In this document: positions 26,072 through 34,961 of the stretch, piece after piece | How the letters are laid out: every line of letters begins with the position of its first letter | Numbering within the stretch: the first letter of the stretch is position 1 | Source: an uncultured Oscillospiraceae bacterium | GTDB lineage: Bacteria; Bacillota; Clostridia; Oscillospirales; Oscillospiraceae | DNA length: 47,634 nucleotides | Assembly: GCA_934636305.1 (NCBI GenBank) | Contig: CAKUAM010000006.1 | Location: 1 to 47,634, forward strand | Reading direction: 5' to 3' | Made by a program: the position numbers and the translations under genes | The notes under the pieces: generated by a model | What the model was told of the DNA's origin: nothing | Seen by the model: the letters and a program-made list of their open reading frames with translations, nothing else | The model's database searches: none

Positions 26072-26866
26072 TTACCGACAGGCCTTCACGCTCTGCATGA
26101 GCTTGGCGGCCAGCGCCTCGTCAATGGGCTCGTTTGCCTTGCCGTGCGCCTTCATGGCGGAGCCGACAATCGCTGCATCAACCACCGACAGCTGATCGGC
26201 TGCGTTCTGCGCGTTGACGCCGCTGCCGGCAATCAGCGGCAGGCTCGTGACCTTGCGCACTCTGCGGATCGTCTCCAGCGGCGAAGCAGAGCCTGTGTGC
26301 GCGCCTGTGATGATGAGTGCATCCGCACCGCATTCGTCTGCCATCAGTGCACTCTCCTCAATGGAGATGGCGCTGCTCAGCATGAACGTGTGCTTCGTCT
26401 GGATATCGCACAGCAGTGCAATATTTTCTGCACCCAGCAGCTTGCGGTAGCGCTGCAGCTGCTTTGCACAGGGATTGACAATCCCATCCGAGGTCACAAC
26501 CGTATCGACAAACACCGGCACACGGATGAACGTTGCGCCGACTGCCACTGCGATGGCAAGGCTTGCAAACGGATCGCAGAAGGCTGCGTCAATGCCGACC
26601 GGGATGCGCGCCTCACGCGCAACGACCGTTGCCACAGCGGTCAGCGCCGCCATCTGCTCCGGCTCGAGCTTCGTGCCGGCAGGATGGTCGCAGAAGTTCT
26701 CCACAATCACTGCGTCAACGCCCGCATTCTGCATGGCATGCAGATCCTCCAGCGCGCGATCCATGATCTTCGTCATGTCTCCGCCGTAGTCCATCGTACC
26801 GGGCAGCGGCAGCGTGTGTATCATACCGATGATGCTTTTTTTCTCAAGCAAATCCAATTTAACCAT
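26072..26866 (-). CDS. BtpA/SgcQ-family TIM-barrel protein
   Basis: This 264-residue BtpA-family protein is closer to the family norm than the paralogue at 22480. It has 'KSIIGMIHTLPLPG', 'GVDAVIVENFCDHP', 'FIRVPVFVDTVVTSDGIVNP', 'CDIQTKHTF', and a phosphate-loop pair 'LIAGSGVNAQNAADQL' and 'DAAIVGSAMK'. The start ATG at 26864-26866 has GAGG upstream; the longer frame to 26941 runs into the previous gene. Having two BtpA copies in one PTS operon suggests two related steps or a heteromer acting on the incoming sugar phosphate. This is inference. Confidence 0.87.
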   Translation of the reverse strand: MVKLDLLEKKSIIGMIHTLPLPGTMDYGGDMTKIMDRALEDLHAMQNAGVDAVIVENFCDHPAGTKLEPEQMAALTAVATVVAREARIPVGIDAAFCDPFASLAIAVAVGATFIRVPVFVDTVVTSDGIVNPCAKQLQRYRKLLGAENIALLCDIQTKHTFMLSSAISIEESALMADECGADALIITGAHTGSASPLETIRRVRKVTSLPLIAGSGVNAQNAADQLSVVDAAIVGSAMKAHGKANEPIDEALAAKLMQSVKACR

Positions 26867-26883
26867 TGGTAAGGCCTCGTTTC

Positions 26884-27345
26884 TTATCGAATATAGCGGT
26901 CGCCGATCAGTGTATCCAGGATCCGGCAGGCCGTTGCGCAATAGCGTGCGCAGTTATCATAGGCGCCCTCCGGTGCGACCGCGTCGGGATCCGCCTTGTC
27001 GTAGCCGCCGAGCAGCTGCCGGCACAGAAGCGAGCCGTTTTCCTCCTGGAACCGCGTCTCAAACTCATGCACCTTGGAAATGAGCAGCTCGTCTGCCTCC
27101 TCGGCATTCGGCTGGTCAAATCCATACACAATCCCAAGCGCCATCGCTGCGCCGGTCACGGCGCCGCAGGAGTCTCCGTGGAAACAGCCGCCGCCAAGCC
27201 CTGCGCTCAGGCGGAACGCCTGGTCGCGATCCATGCCAAGCCGATAGGCCGCATACGGGAATACGCACTGCGAGCAGTGGAATCCATCCTCCATCAGCGC
27301 GTCTGCACGCGCCTCTGTCATTGTTTTTTCCATATCCGCACCCAC
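26884..27345 (-). CDS. C_GCAxxG_C_C-family cysteine-rich protein
   Basis: The product has about 150 residues and carries the conserved cysteine pattern of the C_GCAxxG_C_C family: 'GFHCSQCVF', then 'GGGCFHGDSCGAVTGAAMALG' in the middle, and 'CARYCATACRIL' near the C-terminus. These proteins are thought to be redox-active or metal-cluster proteins and often sit beside oxidoreductases; function is not established. The start is unclear. GTG at 27345 lies only two bases after GAGG, and ATG at 27333 lies 14 bases after it. It begins 5 bases or so after the CoA-disulfide-reductase-like gene and is surely cotranslated with it. Confidence 0.85.
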   Translation of the reverse strand: MGADMEKTMTEARADALMEDGFHCSQCVFPYAAYRLGMDRDQAFRLSAGLGGGCFHGDSCGAVTGAAMALGIVYGFDQPNAEEADELLISKVHEFETRFQEENGSLLCRQLLGGYDKADPDAVAPEGAYDNCARYCATACRILDTLIGDRYIR

Positions 27346-27349
27346 AGCC

Positions 27350-29074
27350 TCAATCGAAGTTATACGCGGTCACAATCGGCTCGCGCCCAAGAGCTTTATC
27401 CTGGAAATACTCATACAGGCTGATGCCGAGGAAGGAGCCGCTGATATTTGTCAGATTGTCAAAGCCGTGGCCGCGCAGGCAGCAGATTGCGTAATAGCTG
27501 CGCTGGCTGGAGCGGCAATGCAGATATACGGGAATATCCTTCGGGATCTCCTGCATCCGCTCACGCAGCTGCGTCAGCGGGATGTTGTGTGCGCCCTGCA
27601 GGTGTCCTGCTGCATATTCCCCCGGCTCCCGCACGTCGACAATGTATGCGCCGGATTCCACCAGCGCGCGTACCTGCGACACGTGCACCTGCCGGATCTG
27701 TCCCTCAAGCACGTTGATGGCAACAAGCGCCGCCTGATTGACAGGATCCTTTGCCGTGCTGTAAACCGGGGAGTAGCAGAGCGTCATATCCTTGAGGTCA
27801 TAGACCGTCGCATGCATCCGGATCATGGCTGCAATCACGTTCATGCGGCCCACCACATCGCCTTCGCCAATGGCCTGCGCGCCGAGAATCAGGCCGGTCG
27901 GCCGCTCAAAGATCAGCTTGAGCGCCATATAGTGCCATTCCGGCATAATGCCAACCTTGTCACCCGGGAAAATCATCACGCTGTCTGCATGGAAGCCGGA
28001 GCGTGCGGCAAGCGCCTCATTGATTCCAACTGCTGCCGCATTCTGGCCAAACACACGCAGGCACAGTGCGCCCGCAAAGCCATGGTTCTGACTTGCGACG
28101 CCGCAGATATGATCTGCAGCCGCCCGCGCCTCAAACTGCGCAGGGCCCGCAAGCGCCAGCTTGCGCCATCCATGCGTCTGCGGGTCATAGACCTCAACAG
28201 CATCGCCGACAGCGTAGATATCCGGATCGCTGGTCTGATAGTTTTCATTCACATGGATTGCTCCGGACTTGCCGATCTCCAATCCGGCCGCCGCAGCCAG
28301 CCGCGTCTCCGGGAACACGCCGATAGCCAGAACCACCGCGTCTGCCGGATAGCTCTTTTGCGTACCATTCTGGTCAACCGTCACGCCTTCTTCCGTGATC
28401 GCCTGCACATTGGTATGCAGCAGCAGCTTGACGCCGTGATCGTCCAGCTCCTTATGCAGGATCTGAACCATATCCTCATCAAACGGCTGCAGGATCTGGC
28501 CGGACAGCTCCGCCAGCGTAACGTCCTTGCCGGCCAGGCGCAGATTTTCTGCCGCCTCAATGCCGATGAAGCCGCCGCCGACGACAAATACCTGCTTGAC
28601 CTCCGGCTTGTCCATCCACGCCTTGAGCGCGCGGATATCGCGGACATTGCGGATGGTAAATACGTTTTCCCGTTCTGTCCCCGTCAAAGCCGGCGGAACA
28701 ATCGGGTTTGCGCCCGGCGAGAGCACCAGCTTGTCATACGGCTGCTCATACGTCTCGCCGGTTTCGGTGCTGCGCACCGTGACGGTCTTTTCCGCGCGGT
28801 TGATCGACAGCACCTCCGCGTGCACACGCACATCGATATCATGCTTTTTTCGGAAGGCAGCCGGCGTCATCATAATAAGATCCTCGCTGTCCTCCACGGT
28901 GCCGCTCAGATAATACGGCAGGCAGCAGTTTGAAAACGAGACATCGTCGCCCTTTTCAAACACAACGACGTCTGCATTCTCGTCCAGCCGCTTGATCCGT
29001 GCTGCCGCAGATGCACCGCCGGCCACGCCGCCGACGACAACGACCCTTCGTCTATTGGTCTGTGTTGTTGCCAT
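27350..29074 (-). CDS. CoA-disulfide-reductase-like flavoprotein fused to rhodanese
   Basis: The 574-residue protein has a FAD/NAD(P) pyridine-nucleotide-disulfide oxidoreductase domain (about 1-460) and a C-terminal rhodanese domain (about 475-570). Visible are 'VVVVGGVAGGASAAARI' (FAD), redox Cys50 in 'SFSNCCLPYYLSG' (followed by an extra Cys51), 'VVGGGFIGIEAAENL' (NADH), 'YAVGDAVEV', and rhodanese 'VDVREPGEYAAGHL' with catalytic Cys in 'YLHCRSSQRS'. This is the CoADR-Rhd/Npsr architecture, which reduces CoA persulfides or disulfides, or acts as an NADH oxidase. Its presence in a sugar PTS operon is unexpected. Confidence 0.93.
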   Translation of the reverse strand: MATTQTNRRRVVVVGGVAGGASAAARIKRLDENADVVVFEKGDDVSFSNCCLPYYLSGTVEDSEDLIMMTPAAFRKKHDIDVRVHAEVLSINRAEKTVTVRSTETGETYEQPYDKLVLSPGANPIVPPALTGTERENVFTIRNVRDIRALKAWMDKPEVKQVFVVGGGFIGIEAAENLRLAGKDVTLAELSGQILQPFDEDMVQILHKELDDHGVKLLLHTNVQAITEEGVTVDQNGTQKSYPADAVVLAIGVFPETRLAAAAGLEIGKSGAIHVNENYQTSDPDIYAVGDAVEVYDPQTHGWRKLALAGPAQFEARAAADHICGVASQNHGFAGALCLRVFGQNAAAVGINEALAARSGFHADSVMIFPGDKVGIMPEWHYMALKLIFERPTGLILGAQAIGEGDVVGRMNVIAAMIRMHATVYDLKDMTLCYSPVYSTAKDPVNQAALVAINVLEGQIRQVHVSQVRALVESGAYIVDVREPGEYAAGHLQGAHNIPLTQLRERMQEIPKDIPVYLHCRSSQRSYYAICCLRGHGFDNLTNISGSFLGISLYEYFQDKALGREPIVTAYNFD

Positions 29075-29090
29075 ATGTACGCGCCTCCGA

Positions 29091-29858
29091 TCAGCCCAGC
29101 GTCATGCCGCCATCCACAAGGAAGTTCGAGCCGTTGGCGTAGGATGCATCCTCCGAGCAGATGAACGCTGCCACGTTTGCAATTTCCTCCGGCGTGCCGG
29201 GACGGCCCATCGGCCCAAGCGTGACATTTTCGCTGGCGTTATCAAAACCGACATTCTTATAGCTGTCAAGGATCGTCGCCATCATGTTCGTCTTGACCCA
29301 GCCGGGCGAGATGCAGTTGATACGCACGCCGTTGCCGCCGTTTTCGCTCGCTGCATTCTTCGTCAGATGAATGATCGCCGCCTTGCTTGCGCCGTAGGCG
29401 CTCTCAAACGGATAGCCAACCAGGCCCGAGACGGAGCCGAAGTTCAGCACAGCGCCATGCTTCTGCGCCTGCATCACAGGCAGAATCGTATGCATCATCA
29501 AAAATGTGCCGAACAGGTTGACATTGATAACTTTTTTGGCATCGTTGAAGGAATAGTCCTCCACGCGGGCGCTCGGCCCGGGAATGCCCGCCGCATTGAC
29601 CAGCACGTCAATCCGGCCAAAATGGTGCAGGATTGCGTCCACCGTTGTCTTGACCGATGCTTCGTCGGAGACATCGACTGCCGCGCAGAATGCGCGGTCA
29701 CTGCCGAGGCCCAGCTTTTCAGCCAGTGCCTGCACACGGTCCACCGTGATATCCAGCAGCGCGACCTTTGCGCCGAGACTTGTAAACTTTTTTGCCATTG
29801 CAGAGCCGATGCCGCCGCTTGCGCCGGTCAGCACGACTACCTGATCCTGATAATTCAT
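29091..29858 (-). CDS. Short-chain dehydrogenase/reductase
   Basis: This 255-residue classical SDR has the NAD(P)-binding motif 'TGASGGIG' (11-18), 'NAAG' (88-91), active-site Ser in 'GSVSG', and Tyr155/Lys159 in 'YGASK'. It ends in 'ANGSNFLVDGGMTLG'. Asp37 after the second strand ('ALLDIT') suggests NAD rather than NADP. The start ATG at 29858 follows GGGAA at a suitable distance; the frame extends upstream into the promoter. It is the first gene of the PTS operon, about 95 bases downstream of a sigma-54 promoter. It likely oxidises or reduces a hydroxyl of the imported sugar or its product. Confidence 0.93.
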   Translation of the reverse strand: MNYQDQVVVLTGASGGIGSAMAKKFTSLGAKVALLDITVDRVQALAEKLGLGSDRAFCAAVDVSDEASVKTTVDAILHHFGRIDVLVNAAGIPGPSARVEDYSFNDAKKVINVNLFGTFLMMHTILPVMQAQKHGAVLNFGSVSGLVGYPFESAYGASKAAIIHLTKNAASENGGNGVRINCISPGWVKTNMMATILDSYKNVGFDNASENVTLGPMGRPGTPEEIANVAAFICSEDASYANGSNFLVDGGMTLG

Positions 29859-29963
29859 TGTTGCACGTTCCCTTTCCATTCTGAAGTCTGCAGAGACTGT
29901 GCAGATGCGGCGCACGTCATTGCCGCCGCTCGTTTCTGTCTTTTCCCTACGCCCTTTTTAATA

Positions 29964-29979
29964 TGCAATTTCCGTGCCA
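29964..29979 (-). promoter_or_regulatory. Sigma-54 promoter of the PTS catabolic operon
   Basis: On the minus strand, TGGCACGGAAATTGCA matches the -24/-12 consensus TGGCACG-N4-TTGC(A/T) exactly. Transcription should start near 29952 and run through SDR, CoADR-rhodanese, the cysteine-rich protein, BtpA, IIB, IIC-IID, VOC and BtpA to the terminator at 22422. No SigA-type promoter is apparent. Confidence 0.93.
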
Positions 29980-29990
29980 CTACACGTAGT
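29979..29990 (-). promoter_or_regulatory. 12-bp dyad fused to the -24 element (operon promoter)
   Basis: ACTAC-GT-GTAGT (minus strand) is a 5-2-5 inverted repeat whose last base is the first T of TGGCACG. The same arrangement, ACTAC-TC-GTAGT, occurs at the second sigma-54 promoter (35427-35438). It is too close to be a normal activator site and is a candidate operator. Confidence 0.6.
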
Positions 29991-30063
29991 ATCTGTTTCT
30001 TTTTTGCTGCTTCGCGTCACGTTCTTTGTTTGATTGTTTGAAAATTCAGAAATTTATTCCGAA

Positions 30064-30087
30064 TTTTCGTCTGAAATTGCACGAAAA
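30064..30087 (-). promoter_or_regulatory. Candidate upstream activator site for the LevR-type regulator
   Basis: TTTTCGT-N10-ACGAAAA is an inverted repeat 85-108 bp above the -24 element, the distance expected of an enhancer site. AATTGCAC within it (30075-30082) recurs about 86 bp above the second sigma-54 promoter (35513-35520). It lies in the AT-rich 237-bp gap between ptsI and the SDR gene, which otherwise holds no gene. Confidence 0.35.
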
Positions 30088-30095
30088 ATTTTTAT

Positions 30096-31760
30096 TCAAA
30101 CCTGGAGCAGCTTTTGTGCCGCCTGCCGGCACTCGTCCATTGTCATCTCGCTCAGAAGCTTGCGGACTGCCGGAACTCTGCGCGGGCTCATGGACAGTTC
30201 GTTGACGCCCATGCCGACAAACGCAGGGGCCAGCCTTGCATCGCCGGCTGCCTCGCCGCACATGCCGCAGGTGATATGGTGGTTGGCTGCAGCCTGCGCT
30301 GTCATGGCAATCAGTCGCAGGACAGCCGGATGCTCCGGCTCATAAAGCTGTGCGACCGCATTATTGCCGCGTTCCACCGCCAGTGTGTACTGTGTCAGAT
30401 CATTTGTGCCGATGGAGAAGAAATCCACTTCCTTTGCAAATTCCTCCGCCAGCACGGCGGCTGCCGGAATCTCTACCATCATGCCAACCTGAACCTTGCC
30501 GGTCCGGACGCCCTCCGCCTGCAGCGCCTGCTCCTGCTCACGCAGCATGGCCTTGGCCGCGCGCAGCTGGTCAAGCGCACCGATCATCGGGAACATCACG
30601 CGCACATCGCCATAAGCTGCCGCGCGAAGAATGGCGCGCAGCTGCGGCCTGAATATTTCCGGGTGGCTGAGCGTCATGCGGATCGCGCGGAAGCCCAGGA
30701 ACGGATTGTCCTCATGCGGCAGATCCAGCGTCGGCAGCTTCTTGTCGCCGCCGACATCCAGCGTGCGGATAATAAGCGGCTTGCCCGCCATCGTCTGCGC
30801 CGCCATGCGGTACGCCTCAAACTGCTCCTGCTCTGTGGGCAGCGCGTCGCGGTCCATGAACAAAAATTCGCTGCGGAACAGTCCAACGCCGTCCGCACCA
30901 TATTCCATGGCCTGCTGCGCCTCCTGCGGTGTGCCAATATTCGCGCAGATCTCCAGCGCAGCGCCGTCCTTCGTCTGCGACGGGCGGCTGCGGAACGCTT
31001 CAAGCGCCTGCGCCTGACAGTCGGCCTCAGATTTGCGGCAGCGGTAGCAGTCCATTTCCGCCTCAGACGGATCGACAATCAGCGAACCATCCGCGCCATC
31101 CAGAATTGCCATGTGGCCGTCGAGCGCCATCGTCTGCCAGCCGTCAATGCCGGCTGCAGCCGGGATGCCAAGCGTGCGCGCAATAATAGCGCTGTGCGCC
31201 GTCGCACCGCCGAGTTTCGTTGCAATGCCCTTGACATGCGCGGTGTCCATACGCACCGTATCAGACGGTGTGAGCTCCTCTGCCAGCACAATCACATCAC
31301 CCGGCAGGTTGGAAAGATCCTGCCGGCCGCAGCCGAGGCAAATGCGAAGCAGCTGCTGCTTGAGATCCTCTGCGTCTGCCGCACGCTCCGCCATCAGCTC
31401 ATCGCCCAGGGAGCGGAACATCTGCGCCATTTCATCAAACTGATCTGCAATCGCGGCTGCAGCGTTTTGCTTCTGCTCCCGGATCCGCTGCACAATCGGC
31501 TCATGAACGGAGTATTCATCGCCCAGAATTGTCAGATGTGCATCAAAAATCTCCGCTTCCTTTTCGCCCATTTTTTCCTTGGCACTCTCGTAGAGCGCAT
31601 GCAGCTCGTCCTGCGCGGCAGCCAGTGTCTGTTCAAACTTCTGGACCTCTGCCTCCGGGTCGCCTGCCGGCTGCCGGGAAATTTCCGGGAGCTTCGGCGT
31701 AAACAGATGTACCTGCGCCATGGCGAGTCCCTCTGACACGCCTTTGCCTTGCCATTTCAT
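30096..31760 (-). CDS. ptsI: PTS Enzyme I (PEP-protein phosphotransferase)
   Basis: This full-length 554-residue Enzyme I starts the PTS phosphorelay by moving phosphate from PEP to HPr. The N-terminal HPr-binding helical domain and swivelling domain carry the phospho-His189 in 'GGATAHSAIIARTLGIP' (usual GGRTSHSAI). The PEP-binding barrel shows 'GVGLFRSEFLFMDRD', 'TLDVGGDKKLP', 'FFSIGTNDLTQYTLAVERGN' and 'CGMCGEAAGD' with the catalytic Cys. It is encoded after HPr in the same orientation, the end of a IIA-levR-ptsH-ptsI cluster. No clear terminator follows. It may be the general EI of the cell or one dedicated to this locus. Confidence 0.97.
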   Translation of the reverse strand: MKWQGKGVSEGLAMAQVHLFTPKLPEISRQPAGDPEAEVQKFEQTLAAAQDELHALYESAKEKMGEKEAEIFDAHLTILGDEYSVHEPIVQRIREQKQNAAAAIADQFDEMAQMFRSLGDELMAERAADAEDLKQQLLRICLGCGRQDLSNLPGDVIVLAEELTPSDTVRMDTAHVKGIATKLGGATAHSAIIARTLGIPAAAGIDGWQTMALDGHMAILDGADGSLIVDPSEAEMDCYRCRKSEADCQAQALEAFRSRPSQTKDGAALEICANIGTPQEAQQAMEYGADGVGLFRSEFLFMDRDALPTEQEQFEAYRMAAQTMAGKPLIIRTLDVGGDKKLPTLDLPHEDNPFLGFRAIRMTLSHPEIFRPQLRAILRAAAYGDVRVMFPMIGALDQLRAAKAMLREQEQALQAEGVRTGKVQVGMMVEIPAAAVLAEEFAKEVDFFSIGTNDLTQYTLAVERGNNAVAQLYEPEHPAVLRLIAMTAQAAANHHITCGMCGEAAGDARLAPAFVGMGVNELSMSPRRVPAVRKLLSEMTMDECRQAAQKLLQV

Positions 31761-31803
31761 GATGTTCCTGCCACCTCACTGTTTCATTTGCGTACTGCCG
31801 ATC

Positions 31804-32070
31804 TTATTCGCCCAGGCCGGAGTTGACTGCGTTGACCATATCCTGCAGAGCCTGCGCCTCATCCGCGCCATCTGCAACCAGCTCAATCTCCGTGCCGCAC
31901 TTGACGCACGCGGAAAGAACCGAAACAATGGATTTTCCCATAAAGGTTTTGCCGTCCTTCTTGATGAGGATGTTGCAGCCTGCGTGGCGGACTGCCTCCT
32001 TGACAAATGCATTGGCCGGGCGTGCATGCAGCCCCGACGCATTCATGACTGTAACTTTCTGACTAACCAT
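31804..32070 (-). CDS. ptsH: PTS phosphocarrier HPr
   Basis: This 88-residue HPr has the phosphorylation site His15 in 'ASGLHARPA' and a Ser47 region 'GKSIVSVLSACVKCG' that corresponds to the regulatory Ser46 site. The context departs from the usual KSIMGVMSL, so recognition by HPr kinase is uncertain. It passes phosphate from Enzyme I to IIA. CAGGAGA precedes the ATG. The spacing to levR upstream is about 60 bases and contains the palindrome GCCGCCGCGGCGGC (32107-32120). Confidence 0.96.
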   Translation of the reverse strand: MVSQKVTVMNASGLHARPANAFVKEAVRHAGCNILIKKDGKTFMGKSIVSVLSACVKCGTEIELVADGADEAQALQDMVNAVNSGLGE

Positions 32071-32130
32071 GATTCATTCTCCTGTTTCATTTTCTGTATT
32101 TGATGTGCCGCCGCGGCGGCGCAGGATTTC

Positions 32131-34920
32131 CTATTCCAGTGCCTGCGGCAGCGACAGCATGAAGTAGAACGCCTCCGCCCGCGGGATCTCATGTCCGAAG
32201 GGCGCAAAGGACGTCGCAATCAGCGCCTGCAGCCGCGCAAACCACGATGCATTCTGCTGCACAAGCTCCTCGTGCTCCGGCTCCATGGCCAGCGGATTGC
32301 CGCCGGCAATCCGTTCAAGCATGGACGCCGCATGCATGAACAGCCGCACGCGCACATCCTGCGGCAGCGCCCGGTGGTAATAGCCGGACTCCAGCTGCTG
32401 CGTCATCGTCTCAATGCAGTCGATTGCCAGCTGCTGGTCAACATGCGGCGCAATATAGCGCAGGCTCTGCGCCAGCAGGCTGAATGTCTCTGTGCCGGCG
32501 GGTTCCTCCTGCTCGGCAATTGCCTGCTTGTCATCCATGCCCCAGTCGTCAACGACAGATGCAATGGACAGCAGTCCCTCCCGGCTGAACACACGATCCG
32601 CCGTGATAAACGGCACACCGGGGATATTGGGCTCCACCGTGCCAACAACAAGCCGCAGAGAGCTGCCATACTTCGTCGCAAGCTTTTCCATACTGTCAAG
32701 CGCGCTTACCGCCACAACATGCAGGCGCGGAATATACGCCAGCCGCTTCTGCAGGATTTCCTGAATGCTTCTGGCACTGCCAATGCCTGTGATGCAGATC
32801 GAAAGAATGACCTTCTCCGGCGTTTGCTCCGCGTATTTTTCACGCAGCGCCGGCAGATCCAGTCCGGAGGTCTGGAACAGATGGCTCATCTGCCGGAAGT
32901 AGGCCTCCATGATCTGATCCTTGAGTTCATCAAGATCCTGCTGCGTCGGATGCAGCGTCAGCCGGCTTGCCTCAAGCAGCAGCCGCTGCTCCAGAATCGG
33001 GATGACCCGGCACGGCACTCCCGTGGCCTTGGTCAGCTCCGGCTCCAACGTTGTCAGGACCTTCATATCCGTAAAGATAAGATTGCCTGCCGCGCCATGG
33101 AACGTCGTGATATGGTCACACAGCGACTGGAACAGGCTCCCGCCCTTTGCGGAGTCCACCCAGTGGACATGATTGGTGTCATACACCGAATTGAGGTGGC
33201 GCGCCATTCCGGCTGCAACCCCATCGCTGCCGGAGGCCAGCGTCAGCCAGACCGGCGGCTTTTCCCGTTTCTTTCCTGCCTGCCGCAAAAGCACAGCCAG
33301 GCAGTTCATCTCGTCAGTTGAGATGTGTACCTTGATTGCCTGCGACAGCCACTGACGGTTCTGCTGCAGGAAATCCAGCTCCGCGCCATAGCCCTGCAGG
33401 CCGCCGCGCACGTTCAGCGGGAAGGCCGGCTGCTCGGAACGCATCCGACTGACATACTGACTGATGTGCATGGCAAGCAGCGTCGCCGCAATCGGCGGAT
33501 AGACATGGTCGAGCGCGTGCGACGCGCGGCTGAGAAACTCACTGCAGATGCCGATACTGCCCGGGAACAGCACACTGTCGAGCAGACTCTGGTCGACATC
33601 CGGTGCCTGCAGTGCCCGCTCCATATCCACGTAGTAATTGTCAATCTCCGCCGCAATGATCTGCTGCAGATTGCCCGCGTCGTGGCGCTGCTCCTGCTCC
33701 CCGGAAAGACGGGACTCCACAAAATCATAGACGTCGACAAACGAGGACGCTTCCGCCGCACCGCTCTGGATGCGCTGATTGGGGACAACCAGATCCTCCA
33801 CAAAGCGCAGATCTCCATGTGCATACTTCTCCGTCTCTGCCGAAACATTGTAGGTCTGGAACGAGAGATCAGAGAATGTCACCACAATTTCGCCGGTTCG
33901 GTTCCCGGCCACATTTTCGCGCAAAAAAGCCTTTGCGCACGACAGCTGCACCAGATTCCTCAGAACACCAAGATTGGAATGCAGCGAATAATCGAGAATG
34001 CTGTTGAGCGCGCCCTTCTGGATACGCAGCGTGCGGCCGATGTGGTCGGCCTCCTGCGCGTAGAAATGCTCCACCAGCTCCAGCCGCTCCTTCATCGGGC
34101 GGTCAGAGAGCGTGGGCATGGAGATGAGCACCGGCATCCGCCGCAAAAACGTCTCCAGAAGATCCGTCAGCGGCTTTGTCGTCGCACCTATGAGCATAAA
34201 ACGCGACGTGCGCGGCGTGTTGTCGCCCACGCGGCGGAACACACCGGTATCGAGCAGCGAGAAGAACATCTCCTGCCCCGTCGACGACAGGCAGTGGATC
34301 TCATCAAGAAACAAAATCCCGCCGTCTGCCTGTTCCACCAGCCCCGGCTTATCCTCCAGCGCGCCGGTAAACGCGCCCTTCTTGTACCCGAACAGATGCG
34401 ACAGCAGCAGCTGCGGATTGTCGGCATACTCCGCGCAGTTAAATTCCACAAAGGGGATCTGTGCATGCGCACCGCACAGCGCGCCGGTTTCCCTGGCATA
34501 CTCCCAGATTGTCCGGGCAAAATGACTCTTGCCGCTGCCGGTCGAGCCGGTAATCAACATGTTCAGGCCATTGGGCGGATAGGCAACCGCCGCCATCGCT
34601 ACACGCAGCTGGTATTTCAGACTCCCATCCGCGCCGACCAGGCCGGAAAACGCATGATACTGCTTGGGGTCGCCGCCCACACCTGCTTGCGTTTGCTCTG
34701 CAGCAGGCGAATTCTGTGCCGGCGTATCAGTGGCTGCATCTGCCGGAAAAAATCGCACATTTTTCTTGCCCTCCCGGCGCAGCTTCCCCTCCGCAACAAG
34801 CTTATTGAGTTCGACGGCAGCGTCATTGCGCCAGATTCCCAGCGCATCTGCAACGGCCTGCGCCGTCACGCCCTGTGCATCAGATGACAGGACAACCTGC
34901 AAAATATCATCTCTGCGCAT
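32131..34920 (-). CDS. LevR-type sigma-54 activator with PRD and IIA-like domains
   Basis: The 929-residue regulator has an N-terminal winged-helix region (about 1-60), an AAA+ sigma-54 activation domain (about 85-330), a PRD (about 420-530), a IIA-Man-like domain (about 560-690) and a second PRD near the C-terminus. The AAA+ domain has Walker A 'GSTGSGKS', 'GAFTGA' for sigma-54 contact, and Walker B 'GGILFLDEIH'. The IIA-like segment reads 'TLASGSDGVAAGMA', so the usual phospho-His of SHG is absent. Histidines in 'YIAPHVDQQLA' and 'LFMHAASML' are candidate PRD2 sites. It should activate both sigma-54 promoters of this locus, gated by PTS phosphorylation. ATG at 34920 follows AAGGAGG. Confidence 0.95.
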   Translation of the reverse strand: MRRDDILQVVLSSDAQGVTAQAVADALGIWRNDAAVELNKLVAEGKLRREGKKNVRFFPADAATDTPAQNSPAAEQTQAGVGGDPKQYHAFSGLVGADGSLKYQLRVAMAAVAYPPNGLNMLITGSTGSGKSHFARTIWEYARETGALCGAHAQIPFVEFNCAEYADNPQLLLSHLFGYKKGAFTGALEDKPGLVEQADGGILFLDEIHCLSSTGQEMFFSLLDTGVFRRVGDNTPRTSRFMLIGATTKPLTDLLETFLRRMPVLISMPTLSDRPMKERLELVEHFYAQEADHIGRTLRIQKGALNSILDYSLHSNLGVLRNLVQLSCAKAFLRENVAGNRTGEIVVTFSDLSFQTYNVSAETEKYAHGDLRFVEDLVVPNQRIQSGAAEASSFVDVYDFVESRLSGEQEQRHDAGNLQQIIAAEIDNYYVDMERALQAPDVDQSLLDSVLFPGSIGICSEFLSRASHALDHVYPPIAATLLAMHISQYVSRMRSEQPAFPLNVRGGLQGYGAELDFLQQNRQWLSQAIKVHISTDEMNCLAVLLRQAGKKREKPPVWLTLASGSDGVAAGMARHLNSVYDTNHVHWVDSAKGGSLFQSLCDHITTFHGAAGNLIFTDMKVLTTLEPELTKATGVPCRVIPILEQRLLLEASRLTLHPTQQDLDELKDQIMEAYFRQMSHLFQTSGLDLPALREKYAEQTPEKVILSICITGIGSARSIQEILQKRLAYIPRLHVVAVSALDSMEKLATKYGSSLRLVVGTVEPNIPGVPFITADRVFSREGLLSIASVVDDWGMDDKQAIAEQEEPAGTETFSLLAQSLRYIAPHVDQQLAIDCIETMTQQLESGYYHRALPQDVRVRLFMHAASMLERIAGGNPLAMEPEHEELVQQNASWFARLQALIATSFAPFGHEIPRAEAFYFMLSLPQALE

Positions 34921-34961
34921 GTACAAACCTCCTTTCCCCGGATTATGTACCAGGATCTTCC

